A stretch of DNA of 64,000 nucleotides from Corynebacterium sp. ACRQK (GCF_022345965.1 NZ_JAKRMU010000001.1:62001-126000); one strand, 5' to 3'. Shown: positions 25,285-33,833, counted from the stretch's first letter. Notes: generated by a model from the letters alone, not told the origin. Made by a program: numbers and translations.

Positions 25285-26154
25285 GGCTGGCAGTACCCCG
25301 AATGCGAGCAGACCCATAACCGCGAGGCCCAGCGGGATGCGCCACAGCGCGAACCAGGCAAAGGAGTGGTTGGCCACGAACTTCAGCAGCCAGGCGATAG
25401 ACGCATAGCCCACGGCAAAGGCAATTGCCGTGCCCACGAACAACTGGGCGCCCGAGGCGGCCTGTCCGGCGTCGGGGCTAAAGGCGTCAGGAAGCGAGAA
25501 AAGCCCCGAGGCCAGCACAGCAGGGATGGCGAGCAGGAAAGAGTAACGGGTGGCGACCTCGCGATCCAGGTTCAAGAACAGGCCGGCGGAGACCGTGCCG
25601 CCGGAGCGGGAAACACCCGGGATGAGCGCCAGGCACTGCGCGAAGCCCATGATCACCGAATCGCGCATGGTCAGCTCGTCGAAGCTGCGCTCGCGGCGAC
25701 CCATGCGCTCGGCGAGGATGAAGACGAAGGAAAACAGCACCAGCATGGTGGCCGTGATCCAGAGGTTGCGCAGGTTATCGCGGATCAGGTCCTTGCCCAG
25801 GTAGCCCAAGACGGCCACGGGCAGGGTACCGACGATGACCATCCACCCCATCCGGTAATCGAAGGTCTCCCGGTGAACGCGGCGGCCGTGCTTGCCGGTG
25901 AGGTCGCTGAGCCACTCCCACACGCCCTTGCACCAGGCACTGGCGATGTTCCAGATGTCCTTGGCGAAGAACACCAGCACCGCCAGCTCCGTGCCCAGCT
26001 GGATGACGGCCGTGAACGACGCACCGGCATCCTCGCCCCACAACAAGGTGGAGAAGATGCGCAGGTGGCCGGACGAAGACACAGGTAGGAACTCCGTCAG
26101 ACCCTGGATAAGCGACAGAATGATCGTCTGCGCCCAAGTCATATCTGTAGTCAT
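25282..26154 (-). CDS. uppP: Undecaprenyl-diphosphatase UppP (BacA)
   Basis: A 290-residue polytopic membrane phosphatase that recycles undecaprenyl pyrophosphate for peptidoglycan and other envelope polymers; overexpression gives bacitracin resistance in other bacteria. Signature motifs are [16 protein letters not shown] near the N-terminus and [21 protein letters not shown] in the second half, with about seven membrane helices. The start MTTDMTWAQ is chosen because a TAGGCT sits 8 nt before it; the frame is open much further upstream into the divergent lppL-like promoter. Confidence 0.94.
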   Translation of the reverse strand: MTTDMTWAQTIILSLIQGLTEFLPVSSSGHLRIFSTLLWGEDAGASFTAVIQLGTELAVLVFFAKDIWNIASAWCKGVWEWLSDLTGKHGRRVHRETFDYRMGWMVIVGTLPVAVLGYLGKDLIRDNLRNLWITATMLVLFSFVFILAERMGRRERSFDELTMRDSVIMGFAQCLALIPGVSRSGGTVSAGLFLNLDREVATRYSFLLAIPAVLASGLFSLPDAFSPDAGQAASGAQLFVGTAIAFAVGYASIAWLLKFVANHSFAWFALWRIPLGLAVMGLLAFGVLPA

Positions 26155-26162
26155 GGGGATTG

Positions 26163-26168
26163 AGCCTA
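26163..26168 (-). promoter_or_regulatory. -10-like element of uppP (leaderless)
   Basis: TAGGCT on the minus strand, 8 nt before the uppP ATG at 26154. Confidence 0.45.
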
Positions 26169-26210
26169 GTCCTTCTCCCCCGTCGTGAAAGAGTGACGTG
26201 GCCGGGCTGG

Positions 26211-26216
26211 TAGCGT
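26211..26216 (+). promoter_or_regulatory. -10-like element of the lppL-like gene (leaderless)
   Basis: TAGCGT, 8 nt before the GTG at 26225; divergent from the uppP element 43 bp away. Confidence 0.4.
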
Positions 26217-26224
26217 TAGAAGTT

Positions 26225-27346
26225 GTGAATGTGCACGTCAATCGCTTTAGCCGAACCCTCTGCGTGACCGCCACTGCCGCCCTGGCCCTGGGGTCACTTT
26301 CCGCCTGTGGATCCGAAGAACCGGAAGAAAACGCGCCCGTTGCAGGTGAGCCCGCGCAGCCGCAGGACTCCCCCGATAGTTCGTCCGGTCTGGGCGAGCA
26401 GATTGAGCTGGGAGAATCCACCCTCGGAGCCGCGCGCGTGGGGCTTTCTGCCGACGAGAACGCGCCGGGGGCGAACCTGGTTGCGGTTCTTACAAAGGGC
26501 AAGGTGCACTTTATTGACGCCACCAGTCCCAAGGACAAACCAAGTCAGGTAGACGTCGACGATTCCTGCGACAACATCTCCACCACCGCGACCGGCGTGG
26601 CGGTCGCTTGCCAGGACAAGGCCATCGAGCTGGGCTCGGACGGCAAGGAAACGCGCAGCCTTGACGTAGATGGCAAGGTGACCACCGTGACCTTCCTGGA
26701 AAACGGCAAGGCCGTGCTGGGCAAGGCAGGCGAGGACAAGGCGCGCTTCTACGATAAGGACGGCAACGAGACCGGCGAGGCGATCGTGAGCCGGAGCCTG
26801 GACGAGGCGGTGTTGGTGAAGCCGCACGGCCGTGGGCAGCGCGCCGCGTTGATCGACCGGGGGCAGACCAGCATCAACGACGTGGACGTGGACGACGGAT
26901 CACTGAACGCTTCCCTGCGCATCGGCCAGGGCGTGGGGCAGGTGGCCACCGGGCGCGGCGACGACGGCGTGGTGGTTGCCAGCGATGCGCGCCAGGACCA
27001 GATGCTGATTTACACCTTGAACGACGTTGTGCGCCTGCACCAGGCAATCCCGACGAAGGCCTCCCCGTGGGGCGTGGCGTGGGATGCGAAGCGCCAACTG
27101 GCTTGGGTTGGGTCGGTAGGAGAAAACAAGCTGACGGCCTTCCGCATCGACAGCGGCGCTCCGGTGAAGGTTGCCGAAGTCGAGGCACCGAGCAAGCTAC
27201 GCGGGGTTCTAGACGCTGCCAATGGCGCGTTAGTACTGGTCACAGAGGACGGAAAGGTCAACGTGTACAGCGCCCGGAACGTGGACGACGCGGTGAAGGA
27301 TAAGCAGACAGCGCCGGATGACGAGTACCCGGCGGAGAAGGAATAA
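26225..27346 (+). CDS. LppL-like lipoprotein with beta-propeller-type repeats
   Basis: A 373-residue predicted lipoprotein. From the GTG at 26225 the N-terminus is a lipoprotein signal with the lipobox LSAC (Cys ~28) followed by an acidic Pro-rich linker. The remainder is repetitive beta structure with recurrent short blades ([41 protein letters not shown]), suggesting a propeller. It sits between uppP and pyrD exactly as lppL does in M. tuberculosis. It probably acts at the outer face of the membrane; the ligand is unknown. An alternative GTG is at 26231. The C-terminal end is 13 bp before pyrD. Confidence 0.75.
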   Translation: MNVHVNRFSRTLCVTATAALALGSLSACGSEEPEENAPVAGEPAQPQDSPDSSSGLGEQIELGESTLGAARVGLSADENAPGANLVAVLTKGKVHFIDATSPKDKPSQVDVDDSCDNISTTATGVAVACQDKAIELGSDGKETRSLDVDGKVTTVTFLENGKAVLGKAGEDKARFYDKDGNETGEAIVSRSLDEAVLVKPHGRGQRAALIDRGQTSINDVDVDDGSLNASLRIGQGVGQVATGRGDDGVVVASDARQDQMLIYTLNDVVRLHQAIPTKASPWGVAWDAKRQLAWVGSVGENKLTAFRIDSGAPVKVAEVEAPSKLRGVLDAANGALVLVTEDGKVNVYSARNVDDAVKDKQTAPDDEYPAEKE

Positions 27347-27359
27347 AAGGGGATCAGAA

Positions 27360-28463
27360 ATGCTAAGGAAGATTCGCCACGGCGCCTACCAGGTGGCGCT
27401 GAAGGGAATGTTTACCCTGCGCCCAGAGCGCATTCATGGGCTGATGTCCCGCGGGCTGCAGCAGGTGGCGGGCTCCAGGGCGGCCTTGTCCGCGATGGAT
27501 GGCGCGCTGGCCGTGCACGATGATGCGCTGAGCCAGCAGATTGCCGGGCTTACCTTCCCACGCCCCCTCGGTCTGGCTGCGGGCTTTGACAAGGACGCCA
27601 AGGAGGTAGACGCGTGGGGTCCGCTGGGCTTCGGTTTCGCAGAAATCGGCACCGTCACCGCCCTGGCACAGCCGGGAAACCCCACCCCGCGCCTGTTCCG
27701 TCTGCCGAAGGACAAGGCCATTCTCAACCGCATGGGCTTCAATAACGAGGGCTCCCGCGCGGCGGCAATGCGCTTGCAGAAACGCAGCACGGACATCCCG
27801 GTTGGGGCGAACCTGGGCAAATCCAAGCTGGTGGCCGCTGAGATTGCGGACCGCGACTACCGCGAGTCCGCCAAGGCCATCGGCGGGGTGGCTGACTACC
27901 TGGTTATCAACGTCTCCTCCCCCAACACGCCTGGACTGCGCGACCTGCAGGCGGTGGAATCCCTGCGCCCGATCATCAGCGCGGTGCAGGAGGAAAGCAC
28001 CCGCCCGCTGTTTGTGAAGATCGCCCCGGACTTAAGCGATGAGGACATTGACAAGGTCTGCGACCTGGCTATCGAGATGGGGGTCACTGGGCTTATCGCC
28101 ACGAACACCACCATCAGCCGAGAAGGCCTGAAGACCCCGGCCCACGAGGTGGAGGCCATGGGTGCGGGCGGCATTTCGGGCGCTCCGGTAGCAGCCCGCG
28201 CGCTGGAGGTTCTGCGCCGCCTGGCGGCCCGTGCCGACGGGAAGCTGGTGCTGATCGGAGTGGGGGGCATCGACACCCCGCGGGCGGCGTGGGAGCGCAT
28301 CGCCGCTGGCGCCAGCCTGATCCAGGGCTACACACCGTTCATCTACGGCGGCCCGGACTGGATCCGCGAGATCCACCAGGGCCTGTCCGCGCAGCTGAAA
28401 GCCCACGGCCTGGAGAATATCTCGCAGGCCGTGGGCAGTGGGTTGCCGTGGGTGGAAGCTTAG
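27360..28463 (+). CDS. pyrD: Dihydroorotate dehydrogenase (quinone), class 2
   Basis: A 367-residue membrane-associated flavoenzyme oxidising dihydroorotate to orotate with quinone, fourth step of pyrimidine synthesis. The N-terminal helical extension (RHGAYQVALKGMFTLRPERIHGL) marks class 2. FMN/substrate motifs: LAAGFDKDAKEVDAW, GFAEIGTVTALAQPGNPTPRLFRL, NVSSPNTPGLRDLQ with the catalytic Ser, KIAPDLSD and GVGGIDTPRAAWERI. The start ATG at 27360 has AAGGGG upstream; the frame is open 14 codons earlier inside the lppL-like gene. A strong hairpin lies within the last codons. Confidence 0.95.
   Translation: MLRKIRHGAYQVALKGMFTLRPERIHGLMSRGLQQVAGSRAALSAMDGALAVHDDALSQQIAGLTFPRPLGLAAGFDKDAKEVDAWGPLGFGFAEIGTVTALAQPGNPTPRLFRLPKDKAILNRMGFNNEGSRAAAMRLQKRSTDIPVGANLGKSKLVAAEIADRDYRESAKAIGGVADYLVINVSSPNTPGLRDLQAVESLRPIISAVQEESTRPLFVKIAPDLSDEDIDKVCDLAIEMGVTGLIATNTTISREGLKTPAHEVEAMGAGGISGAPVAARALEVLRRLAARADGKLVLIGVGGIDTPRAAWERIAAGASLIQGYTPFIYGGPDWIREIHQGLSAQLKAHGLENISQAVGSGLPWVEA
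28401..28436. terminator. Intragenic hairpin at the 3' end of pyrD (possible bidirectional terminator)
   Basis: GCCCACGGCCTG (28401-28412) is the exact reverse complement of CAGGCCGTGGGC (28425-28436). The 12-base loop contains GAGA/TCTC, extending the stem. It ends 27 bp before the pyrD stop, and the convergent PEBP gene begins its stop immediately after pyrD. There is no U-tract, so it may act as a transcript 3' stabiliser rather than an intrinsic terminator. Confidence 0.45.
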
Positions 28464-29021
28464 CTAGTTCTCGGCCCAACCCCAGATGATGCCGCGGGCG
28501 GTGGCCTTGAAGTTCAGGTTGAAGCCCAGGACGGTCGGGGTCTGGCGGTCGTCGATGTCCAGCTCCTCGTCTACCGCGTGGACGGCGAACAGGTAGCGGT
28601 GCGGACCGTGGCCAGCCGGCGGGTTGGCACCGTAGTAGCCCCAGGAACGGCTGTCGCCGCGCAATGCCACTGCCCCCTTGGGTAGGCCGCTGAGGTCTTC
28701 GTTGCCAGCTCCTAGCTGCAGGGAGGTTACATCCGCCGGGATGTTAAAGACGGCCCAGTGCCAGAAGCCGCTGGCCGTAGGGGCGTCCGGATCAAAACAG
28801 GTAACCGCGTAAGTCTTCGTGCCCTCCGGGCCTGCAGACCAGCTCAGCTGGGGCGAGACGTCGTTGCCTCCCAGCTGATCCTCTGGCAGGCGATCGCCAT
28901 CGGCGAAAGTCTCGCTGGTGACCTCCAGCGCGGGCAGGTCCGTCAGTGGCGCGTAAGGATCCGGGCCGGGGAAACGGTCGTCGATGTAAGTGGGCTGGTG
29001 CTGTGCGTTGCTATCGGACAT
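28464..29021 (-). CDS. YbhB/YbcL family (PEBP-like) protein
   Basis: A 185-residue protein of the phosphatidylethanolamine-binding/Raf-kinase-inhibitor-like family. Conserved features: SPQLSWSAGPEGTKTYAVTCFDPDAPT (the DPDAP ligand-site motif), FWHWAVFNIPADVTSL, and YYGANPPAGHGPHRYLFAVHAVD (GxHRY motif). Its length is normal. Function in bacteria is largely undefined; E. coli homologues are cytoplasmic. A TAGCGT lies 6 nt before the ATG. Its stop is directly next to the pyrD stop on the other strand. Confidence 0.88.
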   Translation of the reverse strand: MSDSNAQHQPTYIDDRFPGPDPYAPLTDLPALEVTSETFADGDRLPEDQLGGNDVSPQLSWSAGPEGTKTYAVTCFDPDAPTASGFWHWAVFNIPADVTSLQLGAGNEDLSGLPKGAVALRGDSRSWGYYGANPPAGHGPHRYLFAVHAVDEELDIDDRQTPTVLGFNLNFKATARGIIWGWAEN

Positions 29022-29027
29022 AGCACC

Positions 29028-29033
29028 ACGCTA
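29028..29033 (-). promoter_or_regulatory. -10-like element of the PEBP gene (leaderless)
   Basis: TAGCGT on the minus strand, 6 nt before the ATG at 29021. Confidence 0.35.
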
Positions 29034-29139
29034 GTCAAAGCTTTGGGCGAGCGCACTAAAGTGATTATCCAGATACAAGTAACTCACCCTGACCTGTGTA
29101 TTTGTGCAAATCACTGGCTTGGCATTAAAGTGGCGGGAG

Positions 29140-29167
29140 TTGCCACCACTTCCTGTGGTGTGCGCAA
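29140..29167 (+). other. Hairpin just upstream of tRNA-Leu
   Basis: TTGC-CACCAC (29140-29149) pairs with GTGGTG (29155-29160) and, past three bases, GCAA (29164-29167), with the loop TTCCT. It ends six bases before the mature tRNA 5' end, so it may be a 5'-leader structure relevant to RNase P processing or the promoter. Confidence 0.35.
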
Positions 29168-29172
29168 CCCAA

Positions 29173-29258
29173 GTCCGGGTGGCGGAATGGCAGACGCGCT
29201 AGCTTGAGGTGCTAGTGTCCTATTAACGGACGTGGGGGTTCAAGTCCCCCTCCGGACA
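29173..29258 (+). tRNA. tRNA-Leu (anticodon GAG)
   Basis: An 86-nt class-II tRNA. The acceptor stem GTCCGGG pairs with TCCGGAC (one G-T), discriminator A at 29258. The anticodon arm CTAGC-TTGAGGT-GCTAG gives anticodon GAG (decodes CUC/CUU). A long variable arm follows (GTCCTATTAACGGAC), as in Leu tRNAs, and the T-arm has GGTTCAAGTCC. CCA is not encoded. It is directly upstream of the TVP38-like gene (4 nt). Confidence 0.95.
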
Positions 29259-29262
29259 CAAC

Positions 29263-29970
29263 ATGAAGATTGCACGCTTTGTAGGCCATGCCTTTAGCGC
29301 GTGGTGGGGGCTAAAGCTGCGGTACCGCTTCCTAAGCGTCCTAGTTCCGATCCTGCTGGTCGCTTTCGTCTACTTCGTTCCGAAGCCCGCGGTCGACGAT
29401 ATTCGAACGTGGGTCGCCTCTACTGGCGCGTGGGCGCCGCTGACTTTTGTAGTGCTGTTGGTTGCCTTTACCCAGCTACCGGCCCCCCGCACGATCTGGA
29501 CCATCGCCGCGGGGGTGATGTTTGGATCCCTGTGGGGCTCGGTGCTGGCACTGGTGGGCGTGGGCGCCTCCGCCGCGCTGTCGCTGATACTGGTGCATGC
29601 TGTCGGCGGCACGTGGGTGGAAAAGAAGACCCGTAACGATCAGCGCATCCAGCTGCTGCAAGAAAGGATCGCCGAGCGCGGCTGGATCGCCGTGCTGGGG
29701 CTACGCATGGTTCCGGCCATCCCCTTTTCGCTGCTGAACTACGCCTGTGGGTTAAGCCGTATCCCGTTTGTGCCCTATGTGCTGGCCACGATCTTCGGTT
29801 CCGCGCCGAATACCATCGCCACTGTCATGGCCTCTGACGCGCTTGCGACCGGTGGCCAGCCGTGGATCCTGATCCTTAGCTTCGTGGTGGTGTGCACCGG
29901 TTTCGCTCTCGCCGCGAACGAGATTCGACTCTGGCGCCAGCTGCGCAAAGCCAATGAAGTAGGTTTATAA
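29263..29970 (+). CDS. TVP38/TMEM64 (DedA-related) membrane protein
   Basis: A 235-residue membrane protein with about six hydrophobic segments. The SNARE-associated/VTT domain core is visible: [34 protein letters not shown] (family G[FL]FG motif region), then [24 protein letters not shown], close to the conserved LRLSPLIPFNLLNYAAGL pattern. Function in bacteria is uncertain (membrane homeostasis; lipid scramblase relatives). The ATG starts only 4 nt after tRNA-Leu, so the mRNA is likely released by tRNA 3' processing. It is followed by the HTH gene 2 bp later. Confidence 0.85.
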   Translation: MKIARFVGHAFSAWWGLKLRYRFLSVLVPILLVAFVYFVPKPAVDDIRTWVASTGAWAPLTFVVLLVAFTQLPAPRTIWTIAAGVMFGSLWGSVLALVGVGASAALSLILVHAVGGTWVEKKTRNDQRIQLLQERIAERGWIAVLGLRMVPAIPFSLLNYACGLSRIPFVPYVLATIFGSAPNTIATVMASDALATGGQPWILILSFVVVCTGFALAANEIRLWRQLRKANEVGL

Positions 29971-29972
29971 AC

Positions 29973-30593
29973 ATGTTTGCCGTGTATGCCGCCTACAGGG
30001 GTCGTTCGCAACGCCGTGGAGAGTACGTCCGCGACGTCGCAGCGGCACTGGAGCGATCCTCGATGGTCGAGTCTGTGGAGATGAAGGGCATCGAGGACTT
30101 TGTCTGCATCGCGCCCGGCCCTGACGAGGCCGGCGGTCTAGTGATGTCTTTGTTGCAAGCGGGTGACTTCGCGCTCGGCATTGGCTCGGTGGTGGCGGAG
30201 GTTGATGGTGACGCCCCGTCGTCCGTCGCAGATGCCATCGGCGCAGCCACCCGCGCGGTGACCCGCTCGCAGCGGGCGGGAGCGGTATCGGTGCGGATTG
30301 AGAAGCCGGGCCCAAGCGGGGTGATCGCCCCAGGGCGTGCGGCGGAGGTGGCCCAGGATATCGCGGCGGCCTTTACCCTGCTGGCACACGTGCTGGCACG
30401 GCGCACGAAGGAAGGCCGCGAGGCCACTGCCCTGCTGCGCGCTGGGCATTTGCAGGCCGAGGCGGCAGAGATTGTGGGCATTAGCAAGCAGGCGATGAGC
30501 CAGCGACTGGCCGCGGCGGGCTGGCATGCGGAGCAGGCCGGCTGGACCCTGGCCGTGCACATGTTGGCCAGGGCAGACGAGCTAAAGAACTAG
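29973..30593 (+). CDS. Protein with C-terminal helix-turn-helix, unknown family
   Basis: A 206-residue protein. The C-terminal third reads ALLRAGHLQAEAAEIVGISKQAMSQRLAAAGW, a clear helix-turn-helix of the type seen in small SatD-like or sigma-region-4-like regulators, followed by a leucine-rich helix. The N-terminal ~135 residues have an alpha/beta character (MFAVYAAYRG, VESVEMKGIEDFVCIAPGP, FALGIGSVVAEV, AVSVRIEKPG). It lies 2 bp after the TVP38-like gene, so it may regulate or accompany it. Its stop shares CTAG with the convergent SPFH gene. Confidence 0.65.
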   Translation: MFAVYAAYRGRSQRRGEYVRDVAAALERSSMVESVEMKGIEDFVCIAPGPDEAGGLVMSLLQAGDFALGIGSVVAEVDGDAPSSVADAIGAATRAVTRSQRAGAVSVRIEKPGPSGVIAPGRAAEVAQDIAAAFTLLAHVLARRTKEGREATALLRAGHLQAEAAEIVGISKQAMSQRLAAAGWHAEQAGWTLAVHMLARADELKN

Positions 30594-31717
30594 CCCTCGT
30601 TGTAGGGATTCTCGAGCGCAGCTTCGTCGACGGGCTTGTTCGCCACGGCATTGGCGGCGGCCACAGCCTCGGCGATCTCAGGCGAGGAGGCGGTGTTGAA
30701 CCAGTCCTCGGAGCTGGACTCGTTGGCCTGCTCGCGAGTGGCATCGTCCACCGGTTTTGGCTCGTAGCGGAACACGCCTTCGTCGTCCTTCTTTGCCAGA
30801 GCCTTGGCGAACTGCTCCAGGGAGTCGCCGAACTGCATGGGGATCATCCAGGTCTTGTTGGCAGAGCCCTTTGCCATCTCCGGCAGCTTCTCCAGATACT
30901 GGTAGGCCAGCACCTCGGGCGTGACCTGGGCGGACTTGATGGCCGCGTTGACCTTCTGGATGGCCTTGGCCTCACCCTGGGCCTCCAGATAGCGCGCCGC
31001 GCGGGTACCCTCGGCGCGCAGGATGGCGGCCTGGCGCTCGGCCTCCGCAGCCAGGATGTGCGCGTGCTTTTCACCCTCAGCGGCCAGGATGCGAGCCTGC
31101 TTTTCACCCTCAGCGGTCTTGATGTCCGACTCACGGCGACCCTCGGCGGTCAGAATCATGGCGCGCTTTTCGCGGTCCGCCTTCATCTGCATCTCCATCG
31201 ACTGCTGGATCGATGCCGGGGGGTCGATGGCCTTCAGCTCCACGCGGGAGATGCGCAGCCCCCACTTGGTGGTGGCCGCATCCAGCTCGCCACGCAGGCG
31301 GCGGTTGATGACCTCGCGGGAGGTAAGAGTCTCCTCCAGCGTCATGCCACCGACCACGTCGCGGAGCGTGGCAACGGAGATCTGCTCCACACCCACAATG
31401 TAGTTGTTCACGCCGTAGATGGCGCGGGCTGGATCGTTGATCTGAAAGGTGACCACGGTATCGATGGCGACTGTCAGGTTATCCTGCGTGATCACGGCCT
31501 GGGGCGGGAAGCTCACGACCTGCTCACGGGTGTCGACCTTGTCGCGGATACGGTCGACAAAGGGAACGAGAAGCGTCAAACCACCAGAAACAGTGCGGGT
31601 GTACGTACCCAAGCGTTCGATAACAGCCGCCTCACCCTGTGGGATGAGGGCCACCATCTTGATGATCACCGTAGCGATGATGAGCAGCAAGACCACCAAG
31701 AAAATTGTGAAGCTCAT
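30590..31717 (-). CDS. SPFH/band 7 (stomatin-like, QmcA) protein
   Basis: A 375-residue membrane scaffold protein. One N-terminal transmembrane helix (TIFLVVLLLIIATVIIKMVAL), an SPFH domain (GEAAVIERLGTYTRTV, LLVPFVDRIRDKVDTREQVVSFPP, LRDVVGGMTLEETLTSREVINRRLRGELD), then a long Ala/Glu-rich coiled coil with repeated TAEGEKQARILAAEGEK-type units. Such proteins organise membrane microdomains and often partner with NfeD, encoded 20 bp upstream here. The C-terminal tail is Asn/Ala/acid-rich. Confidence 0.9.
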   Translation of the reverse strand: MSFTIFLVVLLLIIATVIIKMVALIPQGEAAVIERLGTYTRTVSGGLTLLVPFVDRIRDKVDTREQVVSFPPQAVITQDNLTVAIDTVVTFQINDPARAIYGVNNYIVGVEQISVATLRDVVGGMTLEETLTSREVINRRLRGELDAATTKWGLRISRVELKAIDPPASIQQSMEMQMKADREKRAMILTAEGRRESDIKTAEGEKQARILAAEGEKHAHILAAEAERQAAILRAEGTRAARYLEAQGEAKAIQKVNAAIKSAQVTPEVLAYQYLEKLPEMAKGSANKTWMIPMQFGDSLEQFAKALAKKDDEGVFRYEPKPVDDATREQANESSSEDWFNTASSPEIAEAVAAANAVANKPVDEAALENPYNEG

Positions 31718-31736
31718 AAGTCGTTAAGCCCTTCTA

Positions 31737-32174
31737 TTAGTTCTTCCACACGACCGCAGTCGTGCCGTCGATGTCTATCACCTGTACGGACTCTCCCTGG
31801 GAATAAACATCCCCTGGGGTTGCCGAGCGCGCCGACCACAGCTCGCCGGCGATGCGCACCATACCGCCGCTTTGTACTTCGGCACTAACAGCCTCAACCA
31901 CCACCGCGCTTTTACCTGTCAGTTCGGCGTGGTCGAATGTATGTTCAGAGCGTGCTTGCATAAGGCGTTTGCGTAGGATGGGCCGAATCGTCAAGATGGT
32001 CGCCAGTGAAGCCAGACCGAAAACCAGTATCTCTGCCCATACCGGAATCTCCGCCAGCGAAACCCCGGCAGTGATCAGTGCAGCCGCACTGAGCATGAGC
32101 AAGGACATATCCGCAACGAGGAGCTCGCCAAGGGCCAACACTCCCGCTGCGATTAACCAAATGATCGGACCCAT
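31737..32174 (-). CDS. NfeD family protein
   Basis: A 145-residue protein, short form of NfeD: N-terminal membrane helices (PIIWLIAAGVLALGELLVADM and neighbouring hydrophobic stretches to ~residue 65) and a C-terminal OB-fold domain (GKSAVVVEAVS, GMVRIAGELWSARSA, GESVQVIDIDGTTAVV). It forms the usual NfeD-SPFH two-gene unit involved in membrane microdomain quality control. The upstream DUF3097 gene ends 22 bp before it on the same strand. Confidence 0.9.
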   Translation of the reverse strand: MGPIIWLIAAGVLALGELLVADMSLLMLSAAALITAGVSLAEIPVWAEILVFGLASLATILTIRPILRKRLMQARSEHTFDHAELTGKSAVVVEAVSAEVQSGGMVRIAGELWSARSATPGDVYSQGESVQVIDIDGTTAVVWKN

Positions 32175-32196
32175 AGTCAGGATCCTAGTTGGTGTT

Positions 32197-33027
32197 TCAG
32201 TATTCTGGCGGGACAGTAACGAAATCGATCAGCCTTTCCACCGCACCGATAAGAGTGGAGTCCAGATCGCGAAAGGTCTTGGCTGCAGCCGCCACCCGAC
32301 GCCAACCGTCCTGTGGGGTGCCCCAGCCGAGCTCTTGGCACACGCCTGTCTTCCAATCGATGCCGCGCGGGATCTTCGGCCACTCGCGGATGCCAACGCT
32401 TTGCGGCTTCACGGCCTCCCAGATGTCGATGTACGGGTGGCCGGTGACCATCACGTGCGGACCTAAGGATGCGGTCAAACGCGCCTCTTTCGTTCCCTCG
32501 ACGAGGTGGTCCGCAAGCACGCCCACACGGCGGGTCGCGGAGGGCTGGAACTCGGAGAGCCGCTCCGGCAGATTGTCGAGGCCCTCCAGGTACTCGACCA
32601 CTACGCCTTCCACGCGCAAGTCATGCCCCCAGACTTGTTCGACAATTGCGGCATCGTGAATGCCTTCCACCCAAATGCGGGAGGGCGCCGCGACTTTGGC
32701 TTGTACGTTTTTTACTCGCCGCGAGCCTGAGTTGGAGGTGTGCTGCTTCGGTGGCAGCATCCTGGGATCTACATAACGAGTCAAGGTAATAGGCTTGCCC
32801 TCAAGTAGAAATGCGCCCTCGCGAAGCTTAAACAGGCGCGTTTTTCCGTAGCGATCCTCCAGGCGAATGAAGTCGCCGTCGGCGGTCTTCTCCCCACCCA
32901 CCACGGCGCCGACGAAGTCATCGGCGATGACCTCCACCACCATGCCCAGCTCCGGCGTGACGCGCGGAATGCTGGGTTTCTGGTTGCGAGAGTGGCCCTT
33001 CATGATGTCACCGTAATTGAAGCTCAT
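32197..33027 (-). CDS. DUF3097 family protein
   Basis: A 276-residue cytoplasmic protein of an actinobacterial family without assigned function. Conserved parts visible: GMVVEVIADDFVGAVVGGEK, IWVEGIHDAAIVEQVWGHDLR (a Toprim-like segment), GVLADHLVEGTKE and VMVTGHPYIDIWEAVKP. The EGxHDAxxVE and DH/D residues suggest a Toprim-like metal site, an inference. The start at 33027 is supported by a TAAGCT 8 nt upstream; the frame is open 52 codons further over the divergent gene. Confidence 0.82.
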   Translation of the reverse strand: MSFNYGDIMKGHSRNQKPSIPRVTPELGMVVEVIADDFVGAVVGGEKTADGDFIRLEDRYGKTRLFKLREGAFLLEGKPITLTRYVDPRMLPPKQHTSNSGSRRVKNVQAKVAAPSRIWVEGIHDAAIVEQVWGHDLRVEGVVVEYLEGLDNLPERLSEFQPSATRRVGVLADHLVEGTKEARLTASLGPHVMVTGHPYIDIWEAVKPQSVGIREWPKIPRGIDWKTGVCQELGWGTPQDGWRRVAAAAKTFRDLDSTLIGAVERLIDFVTVPPEY

Positions 33028-33035
33028 GGGCAACC

Positions 33036-33045
33036 AGCTTAGGCT
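33036..33045. promoter_or_regulatory. Overlapping divergent -10-like elements
   Basis: TAAGCT on the minus strand (33041-33036) lies 8 nt from the DUF3097 ATG, and TAGGCT on the plus strand (33040-33045) lies 7 nt from the ATG at 33053. The two hexamers overlap by two bases and the start codons are 25 bp apart, so two leaderless transcripts diverge from essentially one spot. Confidence 0.5.
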
Positions 33046-33052
33046 AGGAAAA

Positions 33053-33829
33053 ATGACTGATCCGGTACCGACGTGGCTTGGGGCGCAACTGTGGTCGCCC
33101 GTGCAGAACACCTCCCTATGGCTGGCCTGGTGGCTGCACGGGATCATCGGGGCAGACGAAGTGATCGACGCCTTCCACGCCACTCAGGGTAAGCATCACC
33201 GCTTGGAGCCCGACGGGGGCGGACTGGTGGAGATGCTCGGCCATATCCGCTCCGTGGCCGACGAGGCGCCCGTCGGATTGGACGAACGCCCCTTGATCCA
33301 GCTGGCGCTTTCCGGCCCCGGCGACGCGACCGTGCTGCCAGTTGGCCCGGAGGGGGCGTCATTAATCATCGCCGATCGCGACCCCCTGGTCAGTCACGTG
33401 CTTAGCCCTAGTGTTATTGACGCCCACCTGGTCAGTTGGTCGTGGGATCAGGTAGAGGGGCCGGTTCCGCCGCTGCCGGTCTACTCGCCGGGCGAGGCGG
33501 ATCAGCTGCTGCGTGAGGCTGCGGATAATGCAACGCGGATGGTGCGGAACGCGGGGCACGTGCCGAGAGGTGGCGCGGCATTTCAACGCGCCGAGCTGGC
33601 TGTGGGGGCCTTAAACGATGCTTTCGGGCTACCCGGGATGCCGCCGGGAGTGCCCAGTCGCGCCGCGAAGCTGATGGCCAGGGCCGATCAGGTGGCGGCG
33701 ATTGTGGAGGTCACCAAGCGTTCCGAGGTGGGTGCGAGCCTGGACCCTCATCTAATGCCAATGCTCCGGGCGGTAAGAACCGCCCGGATGGTGGCTGTGG
33801 ACTATGCGCAGCGGGAGCTGTTGCGCTAG
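33053..33829 (+). CDS. Conserved hypothetical protein (258 aa)
   Basis: A 258-residue soluble protein with no signal peptide. The N-terminal region (PTWLGAQLWSPVQNTSLWLAWWLHGIIGADEVIDAF) and GPEGASLIIADRDPLVSHVL are distinctive of a conserved actinobacterial hypothetical family, but I cannot name a domain. The C-terminal half is helical (AADNATRMVRNAGHVP to AVDYAQRELLR). Divergent from DUF3097 with a shared promoter spot; a perfect 9-bp hairpin sits in its last codons next to the convergent NlpC/P60 gene. Confidence 0.65.
   Translation: MTDPVPTWLGAQLWSPVQNTSLWLAWWLHGIIGADEVIDAFHATQGKHHRLEPDGGGLVEMLGHIRSVADEAPVGLDERPLIQLALSGPGDATVLPVGPEGASLIIADRDPLVSHVLSPSVIDAHLVSWSWDQVEGPVPPLPVYSPGEADQLLREAADNATRMVRNAGHVPRGGAAFQRAELAVGALNDAFGLPGMPPGVPSRAAKLMARADQVAAIVEVTKRSEVGASLDPHLMPMLRAVRTARMVAVDYAQRELLR
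33766..33787. terminator. Intragenic hairpin near a convergent gene end
   Basis: CCGGGCGGT (33766-33774) and ACCGCCCGG (33779-33787) form a perfect 9-bp stem with an AAGA loop, about 40 bp before the stop at 33829 and convergent with the NlpC/P60 gene, which ends 4 bp away. No T-tract follows. Confidence 0.45.
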
Positions 33830-33833
33830 ATCA

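Noticed and set aside
29100..29128. Promoter of tRNA-Leu (TTGTGC and CATTAA)
   Set aside because: The hexamers are weak and spacing is 15, so I did not list it; ATTTG-TG-CAAAT at 29100 is only a palindrome.
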